Source: Gammaproteobacteria bacterium (GTDB lineage Bacteria; Pseudomonadota; Gammaproteobacteria; Steroidobacterales; Woeseiaceae). Taken from it: 64,000 bases of DNA. The stretch covers positions 124,001-188,000 of the forward strand of contig JAADHU010000028.1 in NCBI GenBank assembly GCA_013151645.1, written 5' to 3'. The notes under the pieces are model-generated. The model worked only from the letters and a program-made list of their open reading frames with translations, made no database searches and was not told the DNA's origin. Position 1 is the first letter of the stretch, and each line of letters begins with the position of its first letter. Positions 24,681 through 33,285 of the stretch are shown here, piece by piece. A program made the position numbers and the translations under genes.

Positions 24681-25526
24681 TTGAATATACGAACCATTGA
24701 CTACGAAAGTAACAATGCTGGGCCGCAATTCGTTCGCTCGTTGCACGAAAGCGGTTTCGCCGTTCTCACGAATCACCCGATTCCGGCTACATTACTCGAT
24801 GCTATTTACGCGGGCTGGTATCAATTCTTCAACAGCGAGGACAAACATCAGTACCTTTACGACCCCCGGGACGAAGACACCAACCAGCCGGGTTTCCACC
24901 CTCAATACCTGTCGGAAACGGCCATCGGTCACTCCACAAAAGACATCAAGGAATTTTTTCACCTGGTTCCCGATGGCCGAATACCAACCGCTCTGCGCGT
25001 CGATATTCTTGCCTACCGTGAACGGGTGATGCGAATCGGCGCAGGTCTTTTTGAGTGGTTGCAACGCGAAATGCCCCGGGAGATTAGCGCCGGTTTGTCG
25101 CAGCCGTTACCCGCGGCGCTGTCGTCAACGATGAGCTTGTTGCGAATCCTGCACTACCCTCCCCTCACCGGCCGAGAAGAACCGCTCGCCGAACGGGCCG
25201 CTCCTCATGAAGACATCAACTTCCTGACCATCCTGCCCGTCGCGGACCAACCCGGACTGCAGGTAAAAGGCTTCGATGGCGAGTGGATCGACGTCGCCAG
25301 TCAACAGGGTGACCTGATTGTGAATGCCGGGGATATGTTACGGGAAGCGACCGATGGTTATTTCCCCTCGACAACCCATCGCGTCGTCAATCCGCCGGAT
25401 GCAACCGGCAACGTCTCGCGGCTGTCGATTCCCTTTTTCCTGGCGCCGCGGCTGGATTTTGTGCTCTCGGCCCGTTACACCGCCGGCCGCTATCTTCGCG
25501 AGCGCTTGCAGTTAATCGGCTGCTAA
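24681..25526 (+). CDS. Isopenicillin-N-synthase-like Fe(II)/2-oxoglutarate oxygenase
   Basis: 281 residues. The non-haem iron triad is His176-Glu-Asp178 (APHEDINFLTILPV) and His233 (STTHRVVNPP); Arg247-x-Ser249 (SRLSIPFF) binds 2-oxoglutarate. The N-terminal DIOX_N region is also present (FVRSLHESGFAVLTNHPIP). It starts at TTG 24681. Substrate unknown: plant-hormone-like, amino-acid and nucleoside oxygenases share this fold. It overlaps the convergent nucleoside hydrolase gene by 15 bp at the stops. Confidence 0.87.
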   Translation: MNIRTIDYESNNAGPQFVRSLHESGFAVLTNHPIPATLLDAIYAGWYQFFNSEDKHQYLYDPRDEDTNQPGFHPQYLSETAIGHSTKDIKEFFHLVPDGRIPTALRVDILAYRERVMRIGAGLFEWLQREMPREISAGLSQPLPAALSSTMSLLRILHYPPLTGREEPLAERAAPHEDINFLTILPVADQPGLQVKGFDGEWIDVASQQGDLIVNAGDMLREATDGYFPSTTHRVVNPPDATGNVSRLSIPFFLAPRLDFVLSARYTAGRYLRERLQLIGC

Positions 25527-26465
25527 TCTCAGAGTCGACGCAAACAAGTCACGCACGGCCACCGGATCCACCGCCGTGCAAATTTTACAGGCCTTGAGCT
25601 CATTGCCGGCGCTATCAATCCGCGCGGCATCCAGAATCGTCTGACCTCTGTTGTCGCCTTCCGTCACCACACGAACCGGTCCTTCCCGGGTGACGTAGGA
25701 CTCCGGATTCAGAAGGTAGGAAACGGCACTTGCATCGTGTATCGGACACTCGTATTTTCCGTGCACGCGTTCGTGAAAATCCAGGTAACAACGGCTTATG
25801 CGATGAATGAACGTGCCCGCCTCGCCCGCTCGATCCCGAAGATCGTCAAAGAATTCCTGATCCGCGACCGTCTCGTGAGTAACGTCCAGACCGACGATGG
25901 TGAGCGGCATACCACTGTTAAAAACGATGTCAGCCGCCCATGCATCCCCGGCGATATTGGCCTCGGCAACCGCCGTCACGTTGCCCGTATGCCCGTTAAA
26001 GCCGAAGGCGCCACCCATCACAACCACTTCGTGCAACAGTTCGGGTAACTCAGGACATAGCGCCAATGCCTGCGCCAGATTCGTCATCCGCCCCACCGCA
26101 ACGATGGACAACTCCCCCGGGTGTTGCCGCGCCAGCGCGACCATGGCTTGCGCGCCGGACAATGCCTCCTCTGTTCCGCGGGGTGAAACAATTTCGATGT
26201 CACCGAGTCCGTTGTTACCGTGCACGAAATCAGGATAGTCGTGCAGGAACTCCTGTCGCATCGGCTGGGCGGCACCCCGATATACCGCGGCGCCGATATC
26301 GAATTTTTCCTTGATGTACAGCGCGTTGCGAGTCGTATTTTCGATACTCGCATTGCCGAACCCGCTGATGATCGCACGCAGATCGACATCCGGTGCATAG
26401 TGCAGAAACAGCAACGCCATGGCGTCGTCGATACCAATGTCCGTATCGAAAATTACTTTTTTCAC
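25512..26465 (-). CDS. Nucleoside hydrolase (IUNH family)
   Basis: 317 residues from GTG 26465 (VKKVIFDTDIGIDDAMALLFL), with CAGGT upstream. The calcium site DTDxGxDDAMA is at the N-terminus and further marks are GNNGLGD and VVMGGAFGFNGHTGNVTAVAEANIAGDAWAADIVF, typical of inosine-uridine-preferring hydrolases that split ribonucleosides to base and ribose. A longer frame upstream lacks family similarity. Together with the phosphorylase operon nearby it points to nucleoside scavenging. Confidence 0.92.
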   Translation of the reverse strand: MKKVIFDTDIGIDDAMALLFLHYAPDVDLRAIISGFGNASIENTTRNALYIKEKFDIGAAVYRGAAQPMRQEFLHDYPDFVHGNNGLGDIEIVSPRGTEEALSGAQAMVALARQHPGELSIVAVGRMTNLAQALALCPELPELLHEVVVMGGAFGFNGHTGNVTAVAEANIAGDAWAADIVFNSGMPLTIVGLDVTHETVADQEFFDDLRDRAGEAGTFIHRISRCYLDFHERVHGKYECPIHDASAVSYLLNPESYVTREGPVRVVTEGDNRGQTILDAARIDSAGNELKACKICTAVDPVAVRDLFASTLRLAAD

Positions 26466-26567
26466 GAATGACCTGCGTAGTGACTTTTCGGATGGGCTAA
26501 CACGATACAATAGCGCAGCTGAAACGGCAGAACACAATAATCCACAGAATACCTGGGAGGCAACTGA

Positions 26568-28028
26568 ATGATCCGGCACTTGATCAACGGCGAATGGGTC
26601 GAAAGCGAAGAGACGTTTGAAAACTTCAATCCGGCGACAGGAGAGGTACTGGATGTGGTTTCTGCCGCCTCCGAGGCGCAGGTACACGATGCCGTAAGAG
26701 CCGCGAAAGATGCTTTTCCCGCATGGGCCAATATGCCCGTCAAGAAACGCGCAAAGTTAGTCGAAAAACTGGGCGATGCCATTGCCGCCAGCGTGGATGA
26801 AATCTCCGCAATGGAAAGTCGCGATACCGGTCTGACGATCTCCGTCACCCGAAAGCAGCTCATCCCTCGCGCCGCCGATAACTTTTACTATTTTGCCGAA
26901 ATGTCGCAGCGCATAAATGGCGACACCTATCCGGTCGATGACCAGATGCTGAATTACACGCTTTACCAACCGGTGGGCGTCTGTGGACTCATCTCTCCGT
27001 GGAACGTGCCGTTCATGACCGGCACCTGGAAAGTGGCGCCGGCCATCGCGCTCGGCAACACCGCTGTACTCAAGATGTCAGAGTTGTCGCCGCTTACCGC
27101 GAACCGGCTGGGCGAAATCGCAGTGGACGTCGGCATTCCGCCAGGCGTTCTCAACGTCATTCAGGGTTGGGGCCACACGGCGGGAGATGCGCTCGTCAAG
27201 CATCCCGACGTACGAGTGATCTCTTTTACCGGCGGCACGAAGACCGGTGAGACCATCACTCGCAATGCAGGACTCAAAAGGCTGTCGATGGAACTGGGCG
27301 GCAAGTCACCCGTACTCGTGTTTGAGGACGCGGATCTGGACCGCGCTCTGGATTCATCGCTGTTTACTATTTTCTCGATTAACGGCGAGCGTTGCACCGC
27401 CGGATCACGAATTTTCGTGCAGGAATCAATCTACGACAAGTTCGTCGAAGATTTTGCGGCGCGGGCGGCCAACATCCGGGTCGGCGATCCGATGGACGAA
27501 AAGACTGAAGTGGGCGCGCTCATCAGCAAAGATCACTTTGCCAAGGTATCCGGGTATGTTGATATTGCGAGGGACGAAGGCGCTCGCGTCCTGGCTGGCG
27601 GAAGCCGGCCCGACGATCTCGCCGACCACCTGGTCAACGGCCATTTTCTGAGTCCCACGGTACTGGCCGATGTGGACAACAAGATGCGCTGTGCCCAGGA
27701 AGAAATATTTGGTCCCGTCGCTTGCCTGATACCGTTCAAAGACGAAGCGCACGCACTGAGCATGGCGAATGACAACATGTACGGACTGACGGCGTATTTA
27801 TGGACCAGCGACAATAGCCGCGTCCATCGTTTGTCGCGGCAACTCGATGCCGGCATGGTGTTCGTCAACAGTCAGAATGTGCGGGACCTGCGTCAGCCGT
27901 TCGGTGGTACAAAGATGTCCGGTGTCGGCCGAGAGGGCGGAAAATTCAGCCTGGAAACCTTCGCAGAAGTAAAAAACATCTGTATATCGATGGGAACGCA
28001 TCACATCCCTAAATGGGGCTGTCCGTAG
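26568..28028 (+). CDS. NAD(P)-dependent aldehyde dehydrogenase
   Basis: 486 residues of the ALDH superfamily. Catalytic residues: Asn145 (ISPWNVPFMTGTWK), Glu242 (LSMELGGKSPVLVFEDADLD) and Cys276 (NGERCTAGSRIFVQESIYDKF). LEELGG and the NTAVLKMSELSP segment resemble the hydroxymuconate-semialdehyde/betaine-aldehyde dehydrogenase groups. The promoter is shared with the divergent nucleoside hydrolase over about 100 bp. It might oxidise aldehydes from the amine or deoxy-sugar pathways nearby; the substrate is undetermined. Confidence 0.92.
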   Translation: MIRHLINGEWVESEETFENFNPATGEVLDVVSAASEAQVHDAVRAAKDAFPAWANMPVKKRAKLVEKLGDAIAASVDEISAMESRDTGLTISVTRKQLIPRAADNFYYFAEMSQRINGDTYPVDDQMLNYTLYQPVGVCGLISPWNVPFMTGTWKVAPAIALGNTAVLKMSELSPLTANRLGEIAVDVGIPPGVLNVIQGWGHTAGDALVKHPDVRVISFTGGTKTGETITRNAGLKRLSMELGGKSPVLVFEDADLDRALDSSLFTIFSINGERCTAGSRIFVQESIYDKFVEDFAARAANIRVGDPMDEKTEVGALISKDHFAKVSGYVDIARDEGARVLAGGSRPDDLADHLVNGHFLSPTVLADVDNKMRCAQEEIFGPVACLIPFKDEAHALSMANDNMYGLTAYLWTSDNSRVHRLSRQLDAGMVFVNSQNVRDLRQPFGGTKMSGVGREGGKFSLETFAEVKNICISMGTHHIPKWGCP

Positions 28029-28090
28029 TCATGCCAGGTGCAATGACGGTGCCAACTTTTCCAGCCCTGTCGGAGCCGTGCTAATCTGAC

Positions 28091-28831
28091 ATGGAATATG
28101 AGTTTCTACTGCTCAGTCTCGCGGTCTTTGGCGCTGCCACGCTGCAAGCGGCCACAGGCATCGGATTCGGTGTCATTGCCGGCCCCGTCCTGCTGGTCGT
28201 CCTGAATGACAACGCAGCGATCCAGGTCAGTATTTTTCTCAACCTTCTTATCGCCCTGTTGCTGGCGCCATCGTTGCGACAAAGCGCGGACCGCCGTCTG
28301 CTCTCACGACTTTTGAAAGGCGCGGCCATTGGCTCTCCGCTGGGATTACTGATTTACCTGTCGATGGATATCGGCATGCTCAAGGCGTTCGCCGGCATCG
28401 TCGTCATTTTCACCCTCATCTTCGTCGTTCGCGGCCGGCGCGCCGTTTTGCCCACGGCCGAGCCCGCTACCGGAAAATTCGCGCAGCTCTCCATTGGCGC
28501 GATTGCAGGCGTAATGGGCGGTAGCCTGGCCATGCCGGGTCCTGTTCCGGCCGCATGGATGTCGGCCACCGGCTATCGCAAAGAAACCATACGCGCCACG
28601 ATATTGCTCATGTTTGTATTCGCCTACGCTATCGCCCTGGTTCTCCAGTACAGTCTCGCCGGCATTGACGGAAACACACTATGGCTCTGCATCGTATACG
28701 CACCTGCAACGATTGCCGGAGTACTGTCAGGCCGAGTATTGAGCTCACGAATTTCAGAACAAACGTTCCGTTGGTTGTTGATGATCGTTCTCGGCACGAC
28801 CGGCCTGATTCTTTTCGCCACCATCGGGTGA
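28091..28831 (+). CDS. TauE/SafE-family exporter
   Basis: 246 residues with about 7-8 transmembrane segments. N-terminal half: FGAATLQAATGIGFGVIAGPVLLVVL; C-terminal half: GVMGGSLAMPGPVPAAWMSATGYRKETIRAT, the typical two-fold repeat of TauE/SafE/CuyZ transporters, often sulfite or sulfonate exporters. It is followed after 7 nt by a D-cysteine desulfhydrase/L-cysteate sulfo-lyase homologue. In Ruegeria-type bacteria cuyA (cysteate sulfo-lyase) and cuyZ (TauE/SafE sulfite exporter) are neighbours, so a CuyZ role is plausible. Confidence 0.88.
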   Translation: MEYEFLLLSLAVFGAATLQAATGIGFGVIAGPVLLVVLNDNAAIQVSIFLNLLIALLLAPSLRQSADRRLLSRLLKGAAIGSPLGLLIYLSMDIGMLKAFAGIVVIFTLIFVVRGRRAVLPTAEPATGKFAQLSIGAIAGVMGGSLAMPGPVPAAWMSATGYRKETIRATILLMFVFAYAIALVLQYSLAGIDGNTLWLCIVYAPATIAGVLSGRVLSSRISEQTFRWLLMIVLGTTGLILFATIG

Positions 28832-28838
28832 TCACCAC

Positions 28839-29906
28839 ATGACGACTTCAACCGGTACGACCTTTCCCGCCGCATTGGGCCGCCTGGACTCGATTCCACG
28901 GACAAGACTCTTTGCCGGTAAGATGCCTGTAGAGTCGATGCCCATACTGACCGAACATTGTGCCGGCGCGCGCTTGTTTGTAAAACGAGACGACTGTACC
29001 GGCCTGGCTTTCGGCGGCAACAAGACGCGCCAGCTGGAATTTTATCTGGGCGAAGCATGCGCGCAGCGCGCCGACACCATTTTGATCACCGGCGCGGTGC
29101 AATCGAATTTCGTCCGCATGGCGGCCGCAGGTGCACGCCGGCTCGGCATGGAATGTCATATTCAGCAGGAAGAGCGCGTTGCGACAGAGAGCCCGCACTA
29201 CCGGCAGTCCGGCAATGTTCTTGTTAGCAAACTACTGGGTGCTACCCTGCATTCCTACCCCGACGGCGAAGATGAAACCGGGGCCGATCGCCAGCTCACA
29301 CAAATTTCTGCACAGTTGCGCGCTGCAGGGAAAATACCCTACATCATCCCGCTCGCGCCGGGCCATCCTCCGTTGGGGGCGCTCGGCTATGTCGTGGCGG
29401 CCCATGAGTTACTGGGCCAGTTTGACGAAATGCGACTCAATGTCGGCGAGATCATTGTCGGCTCCGGTTCGGGTGCGACTCACGCGGGATTATTATTTGG
29501 TTTCCGTGCACTGGGCTCCGCCATTGCCGTAACCGGCGTTTGCGTACGACGGGACGCGGAACTCCAGCGCGCGCGCATCAGCGCGACATGCGAAGGAATC
29601 GCTGCACTGTTGGAGATCGAGTCCCGGGTATCAAATGACGACATCTTCCTGGTCGACGAATTTCTCGCACCGGGATACGGCGTACCGAATCCGGCGACAC
29701 TCGATGCAATCGTTCTCGGCGCTCAAACCGAAGGGCTCATGCTGGACCCGGTCTATACCGGCAAGGCGTTCGCCGCCATGATCGCCCGTGCCGGGTCCGC
29801 GAGTAAAAACACGGCCATGATGTTCGTTCATACCGGCGGATCGCCCGCGCTCTTCGCCTACCAGGACGTTCTTCAGCAAAGGCTGGAAGGCCTTAATGCC
29901 CACTGA
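28839..29906 (+). CDS. PLP enzyme: D-cysteine desulfhydrase / L-cysteate sulfo-lyase (CuyA) homologue
   Basis: 355 residues of the ACC-deaminase/D-cysteine desulfhydrase family. Lys62 in LAFGGNKTRQLEFYLGEA should bind PLP; the phosphate-cup GSGSGATHAGLLFGF and the C-terminal MMFVHTGGSPALFAY are also present. The reaction is beta-elimination that releases H2S from D-cysteine or sulfite from L-cysteate. The coupled TauE/SafE gene favours the CuyA reading, and the cell has machinery for sulfite. The two are not separable by eye. Overlaps the ABC transporter gene by 11 bp. Confidence 0.85.
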   Translation: MTTSTGTTFPAALGRLDSIPRTRLFAGKMPVESMPILTEHCAGARLFVKRDDCTGLAFGGNKTRQLEFYLGEACAQRADTILITGAVQSNFVRMAAAGARRLGMECHIQQEERVATESPHYRQSGNVLVSKLLGATLHSYPDGEDETGADRQLTQISAQLRAAGKIPYIIPLAPGHPPLGALGYVVAAHELLGQFDEMRLNVGEIIVGSGSGATHAGLLFGFRALGSAIAVTGVCVRRDAELQRARISATCEGIAALLEIESRVSNDDIFLVDEFLAPGYGVPNPATLDAIVLGAQTEGLMLDPVYTGKAFAAMIARAGSASKNTAMMFVHTGGSPALFAYQDVLQQRLEGLNAH

Positions 29907-31719
29907 CAAGACCGCAACTGCCGGCTTCCTGAAACGCGCCCACGGTGTGTTCGGTTACAGCCGCCGAGCTTTGGATCTCGTTTGGACCACCAGCCGAAAG
30001 CTAACGCTTGCTCTCGCACTTTTAACACTGGTCGCGGGCGTACTGCCGGCCGTGGTCGCCTATATCGGCCAACTGATCGTCGACGGCGTCGTTACCGCAA
30101 TGAACTCCCCGGGACATGAAGTTCGCACCGTGTTATGGCTGGTCTTGATGGAAGCGGTCGTCGTCATTCTGATCGCGGCCAGTCAACGCGGACTCTCCGC
30201 AAGCCAGTCCCTGCTGCGTGCGCTGCTCGGCCAGCGAGTGAATGTCATGATCCTGGAAAAGGCGTTGACACTGCAACTGGAAGACTTTGAAGACTCCGAG
30301 TTTTACGACAAGCTGACGCAAGCCAGGCGGGAAGCATCACGGCGGCCGCTGAGTCTGGTTAACCGGACGTTCGCTCTCGTACAAAACGGCATTTCGCTGG
30401 TCAGCTATGCCGTGCTGCTGTTTGCATTCTCGCCCTGGGCCGTGGTCATACTGATTGGTGCCGGCTTGCCGTCGTTTTTCGCGGAGGCAAAATTCTCGGG
30501 AGATGCTTTTCGACTTTTCCGTTGGCGATCCCCTGAAACGCGCATGCAAATGTACCTGGAAACCGTCATCGCCCGTGAGGACAGCATCAAGGAGGTAAAA
30601 CTCTTTCAGCTCGGCCCCCGACTTTTGCAGCGTTACCGCGATATTTTCGAAAAACTCTTTGTTGAAGACCGGCGTCTTACGCTGCGACGGGACGGTTGGG
30701 GTTTCGTATTGGGCCTCATATCCACGGCCGCGTTCTACGGTGCCTATGCCTGGATCGTCATAACAACAATAAACGGCCAGATTACGCTGGGTGCGATGAC
30801 CATGTACCTCGTGCTTTTCCGACAAGGACAATCGGCGGTTGCCGCGAGCTTGTCTGCCGTCAGCGGGATGTATGAAGACAATTTGTATCTCTCAAACCTG
30901 TACGACTATCTTGGGCAGTCCGTGTCGATGCGCAACGGTGCGAAGAATAAAGGCCCTGATCCTAAACGCGGGGTTGAATTCGAACACGTTTCTTTTCGTT
31001 ATCCCGGTACCACGAGTGACGCGTTGCACGACGTCAGCCTGACAATCCGCCCCGGTGAAAGCCTTGCGCTTGTCGGTGAAAATGGCTCGGGAAAGACCAC
31101 GCTGATCAAACTGCTCACTCGACTTTACGAACCCACCGGTGGCCGTATCTTGCTCGACGGCCTTGACCTGCAGGAGTGGGATATCGACATTCTTCGCCAA
31201 CGCATTGGCGTTATATTTCAGGACTTCGGCCGCTATCAATTTTCTGCGGGCGAGAATATCGGCACGGGAGACGAGCGTTACTTTAACGATGCCGACCGCT
31301 GGGCTGCGGCAGCGAAAACCGGCATGGCCGCATCGTTTATTGAAGAAATGCCGCAGGGCTATCAAACGCAGCTCGGCCGGTGGTTCAAAGACGGGCGCGA
31401 ATTATCGGGGGGGCAATGGCAAAAAATTGCGCTGTCGCGTGCATTCATGCGCAGCGACGCCGACATACTGGTACTCGACGAGCCTACCGCCGCAATGGAT
31501 GCAGAGTCCGAAGCCGCAATATTCGATCATTTCAGAGAGGAGAGCCATAACAAGATGACAATTCTGATTTCGCACCGCTTCTCCACGGTTCGAGCGGCAC
31601 GGCAAATCATTGTCATACAAGGCGGTGAGATTCTGGAACGAGGCAATCATGAAAGTCTGCTCGCACAAGACGGCCAGTACGCGCACCTGTTTAATCTGCA
31701 GGCACGCGGCTATCAATAG
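29896..31719 (+). CDS. ABC exporter, fused permease-ATPase
   Basis: 607 residues. The N-terminal transmembrane domain covers about residues 25-315 and the nucleotide-binding domain about 350-600. Walker A LVGENGSGKTTLIKLL, signature ELSGGQWQKIALSRAF, Walker B ILVLDEPTAAMD and the H-loop ILISHRFSTV are complete. A half-transporter that should dimerise. It resembles lipid/multidrug or peptide exporters; no substrate is evident. Start overlap with the PLP gene suggests one transcript. Confidence 0.93.
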   Translation: MPTDKTATAGFLKRAHGVFGYSRRALDLVWTTSRKLTLALALLTLVAGVLPAVVAYIGQLIVDGVVTAMNSPGHEVRTVLWLVLMEAVVVILIAASQRGLSASQSLLRALLGQRVNVMILEKALTLQLEDFEDSEFYDKLTQARREASRRPLSLVNRTFALVQNGISLVSYAVLLFAFSPWAVVILIGAGLPSFFAEAKFSGDAFRLFRWRSPETRMQMYLETVIAREDSIKEVKLFQLGPRLLQRYRDIFEKLFVEDRRLTLRRDGWGFVLGLISTAAFYGAYAWIVITTINGQITLGAMTMYLVLFRQGQSAVAASLSAVSGMYEDNLYLSNLYDYLGQSVSMRNGAKNKGPDPKRGVEFEHVSFRYPGTTSDALHDVSLTIRPGESLALVGENGSGKTTLIKLLTRLYEPTGGRILLDGLDLQEWDIDILRQRIGVIFQDFGRYQFSAGENIGTGDERYFNDADRWAAAAKTGMAASFIEEMPQGYQTQLGRWFKDGRELSGGQWQKIALSRAFMRSDADILVLDEPTAAMDAESEAAIFDHFREESHNKMTILISHRFSTVRAARQIIVIQGGEILERGNHESLLAQDGQYAHLFNLQARGYQ

Positions 31720-31729
31720 ACCGATCGAA

Positions 31730-32437
31730 TCAGGCTAAGTCGCTTACAAAGGTTCCACGTGACGACTTGAATCTCAATGTCACGAACTGAACGCCGATCT
31801 TCCAGTTGGGTCGCAGGAATTTTCCGGCATCGCGACAATTGACAACGTGCGCAATGGCACTGAACCGGGAACATTCTATCTTGAGAATGCTGCCCACCGG
31901 CAACTCCGTTACCGTTTCAAACATTATCCCACGCGGCGAGATATCCGACGTGAAGCCGGTACCTGGCCGTGTTTGTGGCCATCGAACGTAAAACAACAAC
32001 TTGCTGCGTTTATCGATACGCCGGGTTTTTCGCAAGCCGGTTACGTCGACATGCTCCCGCCCTGCCAGGCTCAATGGGCTTTCGCAAGTCACACAGACAG
32101 CGTCGGCCGGTATGCCTTTTTTGTGGGGATGGGTGCTTGAACAAAACGGACAGGTTGTGCCAACCTGTGGCAAAGGCGCCGCCGTACGGGTTTGCTCGCG
32201 CGCGGCTACCGCGGCCTCATATTGGCTGCGAAGCTCCCGGTCATAGGCCTCGCGTTTCCCGGCATCGGTCAAGACCGCGTAGGCTCGGTTGATTAACGCG
32301 GCCTCGTCAGCGTCACCACCGCGATCCGGGTGTGCATTGAGCTGCTGCATCAAGGTTCGATAGCTCGATTTGATGATTTCCTGCGGCGCATCGGCACGCA
32401 CGAACAGAACCTGGTAATAGGTGCGACGACGTTTCAT
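31730..32437 (-). CDS. DnaJ-domain / zinc-ribbon / PilZ-like fusion protein
   Basis: 235 residues in three parts. Residues 5-70 are a J-domain (YYQVLFVRADAPQEIIKSSYRTLMQQLNAHPDRGGD...YAVLTDAGKREAYDREL) with an intact His-Pro-Asp motif for DnaK binding. Residues 95-125 hold CPFC...CVTC, a zinc-ribbon-like pair. Residues 135-235 look PilZ-like (KTRRIDKRSKLLFYVRW; GFTSDISPRGIMFET), with the RxxxR-like and D/NxSxxG-like c-di-GMP binding marks. The combination suggests c-di-GMP-responsive chaperone recruitment. Convergent with the ABC gene, 10 bp apart. Confidence 0.78.
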   Translation of the reverse strand: MKRRRTYYQVLFVRADAPQEIIKSSYRTLMQQLNAHPDRGGDADEAALINRAYAVLTDAGKREAYDRELRSQYEAAVAAREQTRTAAPLPQVGTTCPFCSSTHPHKKGIPADAVCVTCESPLSLAGREHVDVTGLRKTRRIDKRSKLLFYVRWPQTRPGTGFTSDISPRGIMFETVTELPVGSILKIECSRFSAIAHVVNCRDAGKFLRPNWKIGVQFVTLRFKSSRGTFVSDLA

Positions 32438-32580
32438 TTATTCAGGAACCACGATGGTGCCCCGTAATGCAGACCATTTGAAACGTTATCGGCAATTCGT
32501 GGTGTTTTCTGAAGTACACCATCGAACTTAACGGCAATACGCTGTGTGGACCACACCATTGGGTCGCGGTCGGCTCTTTT

Positions 32581-33285
32581 TCATGCGTTAACAAGGAAAT
32601 TAACAATCCAGCGCATCATCAATTCATCATTCACTTCCTCGGCCAGTGATGCTTTCCCCTGACGAATCCTCGTGGCCGGTATCAGGTTCGCGCGCTTGTC
32701 CATCAACGCGTCGGAATAGGCCTTGCTGAACTCCGGGTGCCCCTGCACGCTCATCATATGGTCCTCATGCTGAAACATGTAGTGAGGACAAAAATCACTG
32801 CTGGCTAACACTTCAATTCCCGCTGGCAATCTCGATACCTGGTCATGATGACTCACGATAAGGTTTAGTGTTTTCTGCGCAGGACTCATCCAGTCTTTCT
32901 GAACGTCGATTCGGTTGATGGAAACTCCGACGGCCCAACCACGATCCGATTCCGACACGGCGCCTCCGAGGGCCTTTGCCAGCATTTGATGGCCGAAACA
33001 AATGCCGACAAACTTTATCTTCTCCCGATCAACAGCGGCAACAAATTCCTCAAGCGTATCGATCCACGGGAAATCGTCGTTGACACCGTAGCGACTTCCC
33101 GTGGTGATGTAGCCATCGCAGTCGTGCACGGAATGCGGAAATTCACCGCCAACGACGCGATACGTCGTGAACTGAAGGTCCGCTGCAATCTCGCCCAGCA
33201 TCGCCTCGAACATCGCCGGGTAATTGCCGAACGCCGGCTGCAGGTCCGCTGCAACATCGTCACACTGAAGAATGCCGATTCTCAC
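32581..33285 (-). CDS. Class I glutamine amidotransferase-like hydrolase
   Basis: 234 residues of the stand-alone GATase1 group. Nucleophile Cys96 (VGICFGHQMLAKALGG) and the His/Glu pair (MMSVQGHPEFSKAY) are present. There is no synthetase domain. It overlaps the Fe-alcohol dehydrogenase gene by 4 bp and ends the operon that contains a glutamine-synthetase-like ligase and an amine permease. By analogy with PuuD and related gamma-glutamyl hydrolases, it may remove glutamate from a gamma-glutamylated product; an inference. Confidence 0.85.
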   Translation of the reverse strand: MRIGILQCDDVAADLQPAFGNYPAMFEAMLGEIAADLQFTTYRVVGGEFPHSVHDCDGYITTGSRYGVNDDFPWIDTLEEFVAAVDREKIKFVGICFGHQMLAKALGGAVSESDRGWAVGVSINRIDVQKDWMSPAQKTLNLIVSHHDQVSRLPAGIEVLASSDFCPHYMFQHEDHMMSVQGHPEFSKAYSDALMDKRANLIPATRIRQGKASLAEEVNDELMMRWIVNFLVNA

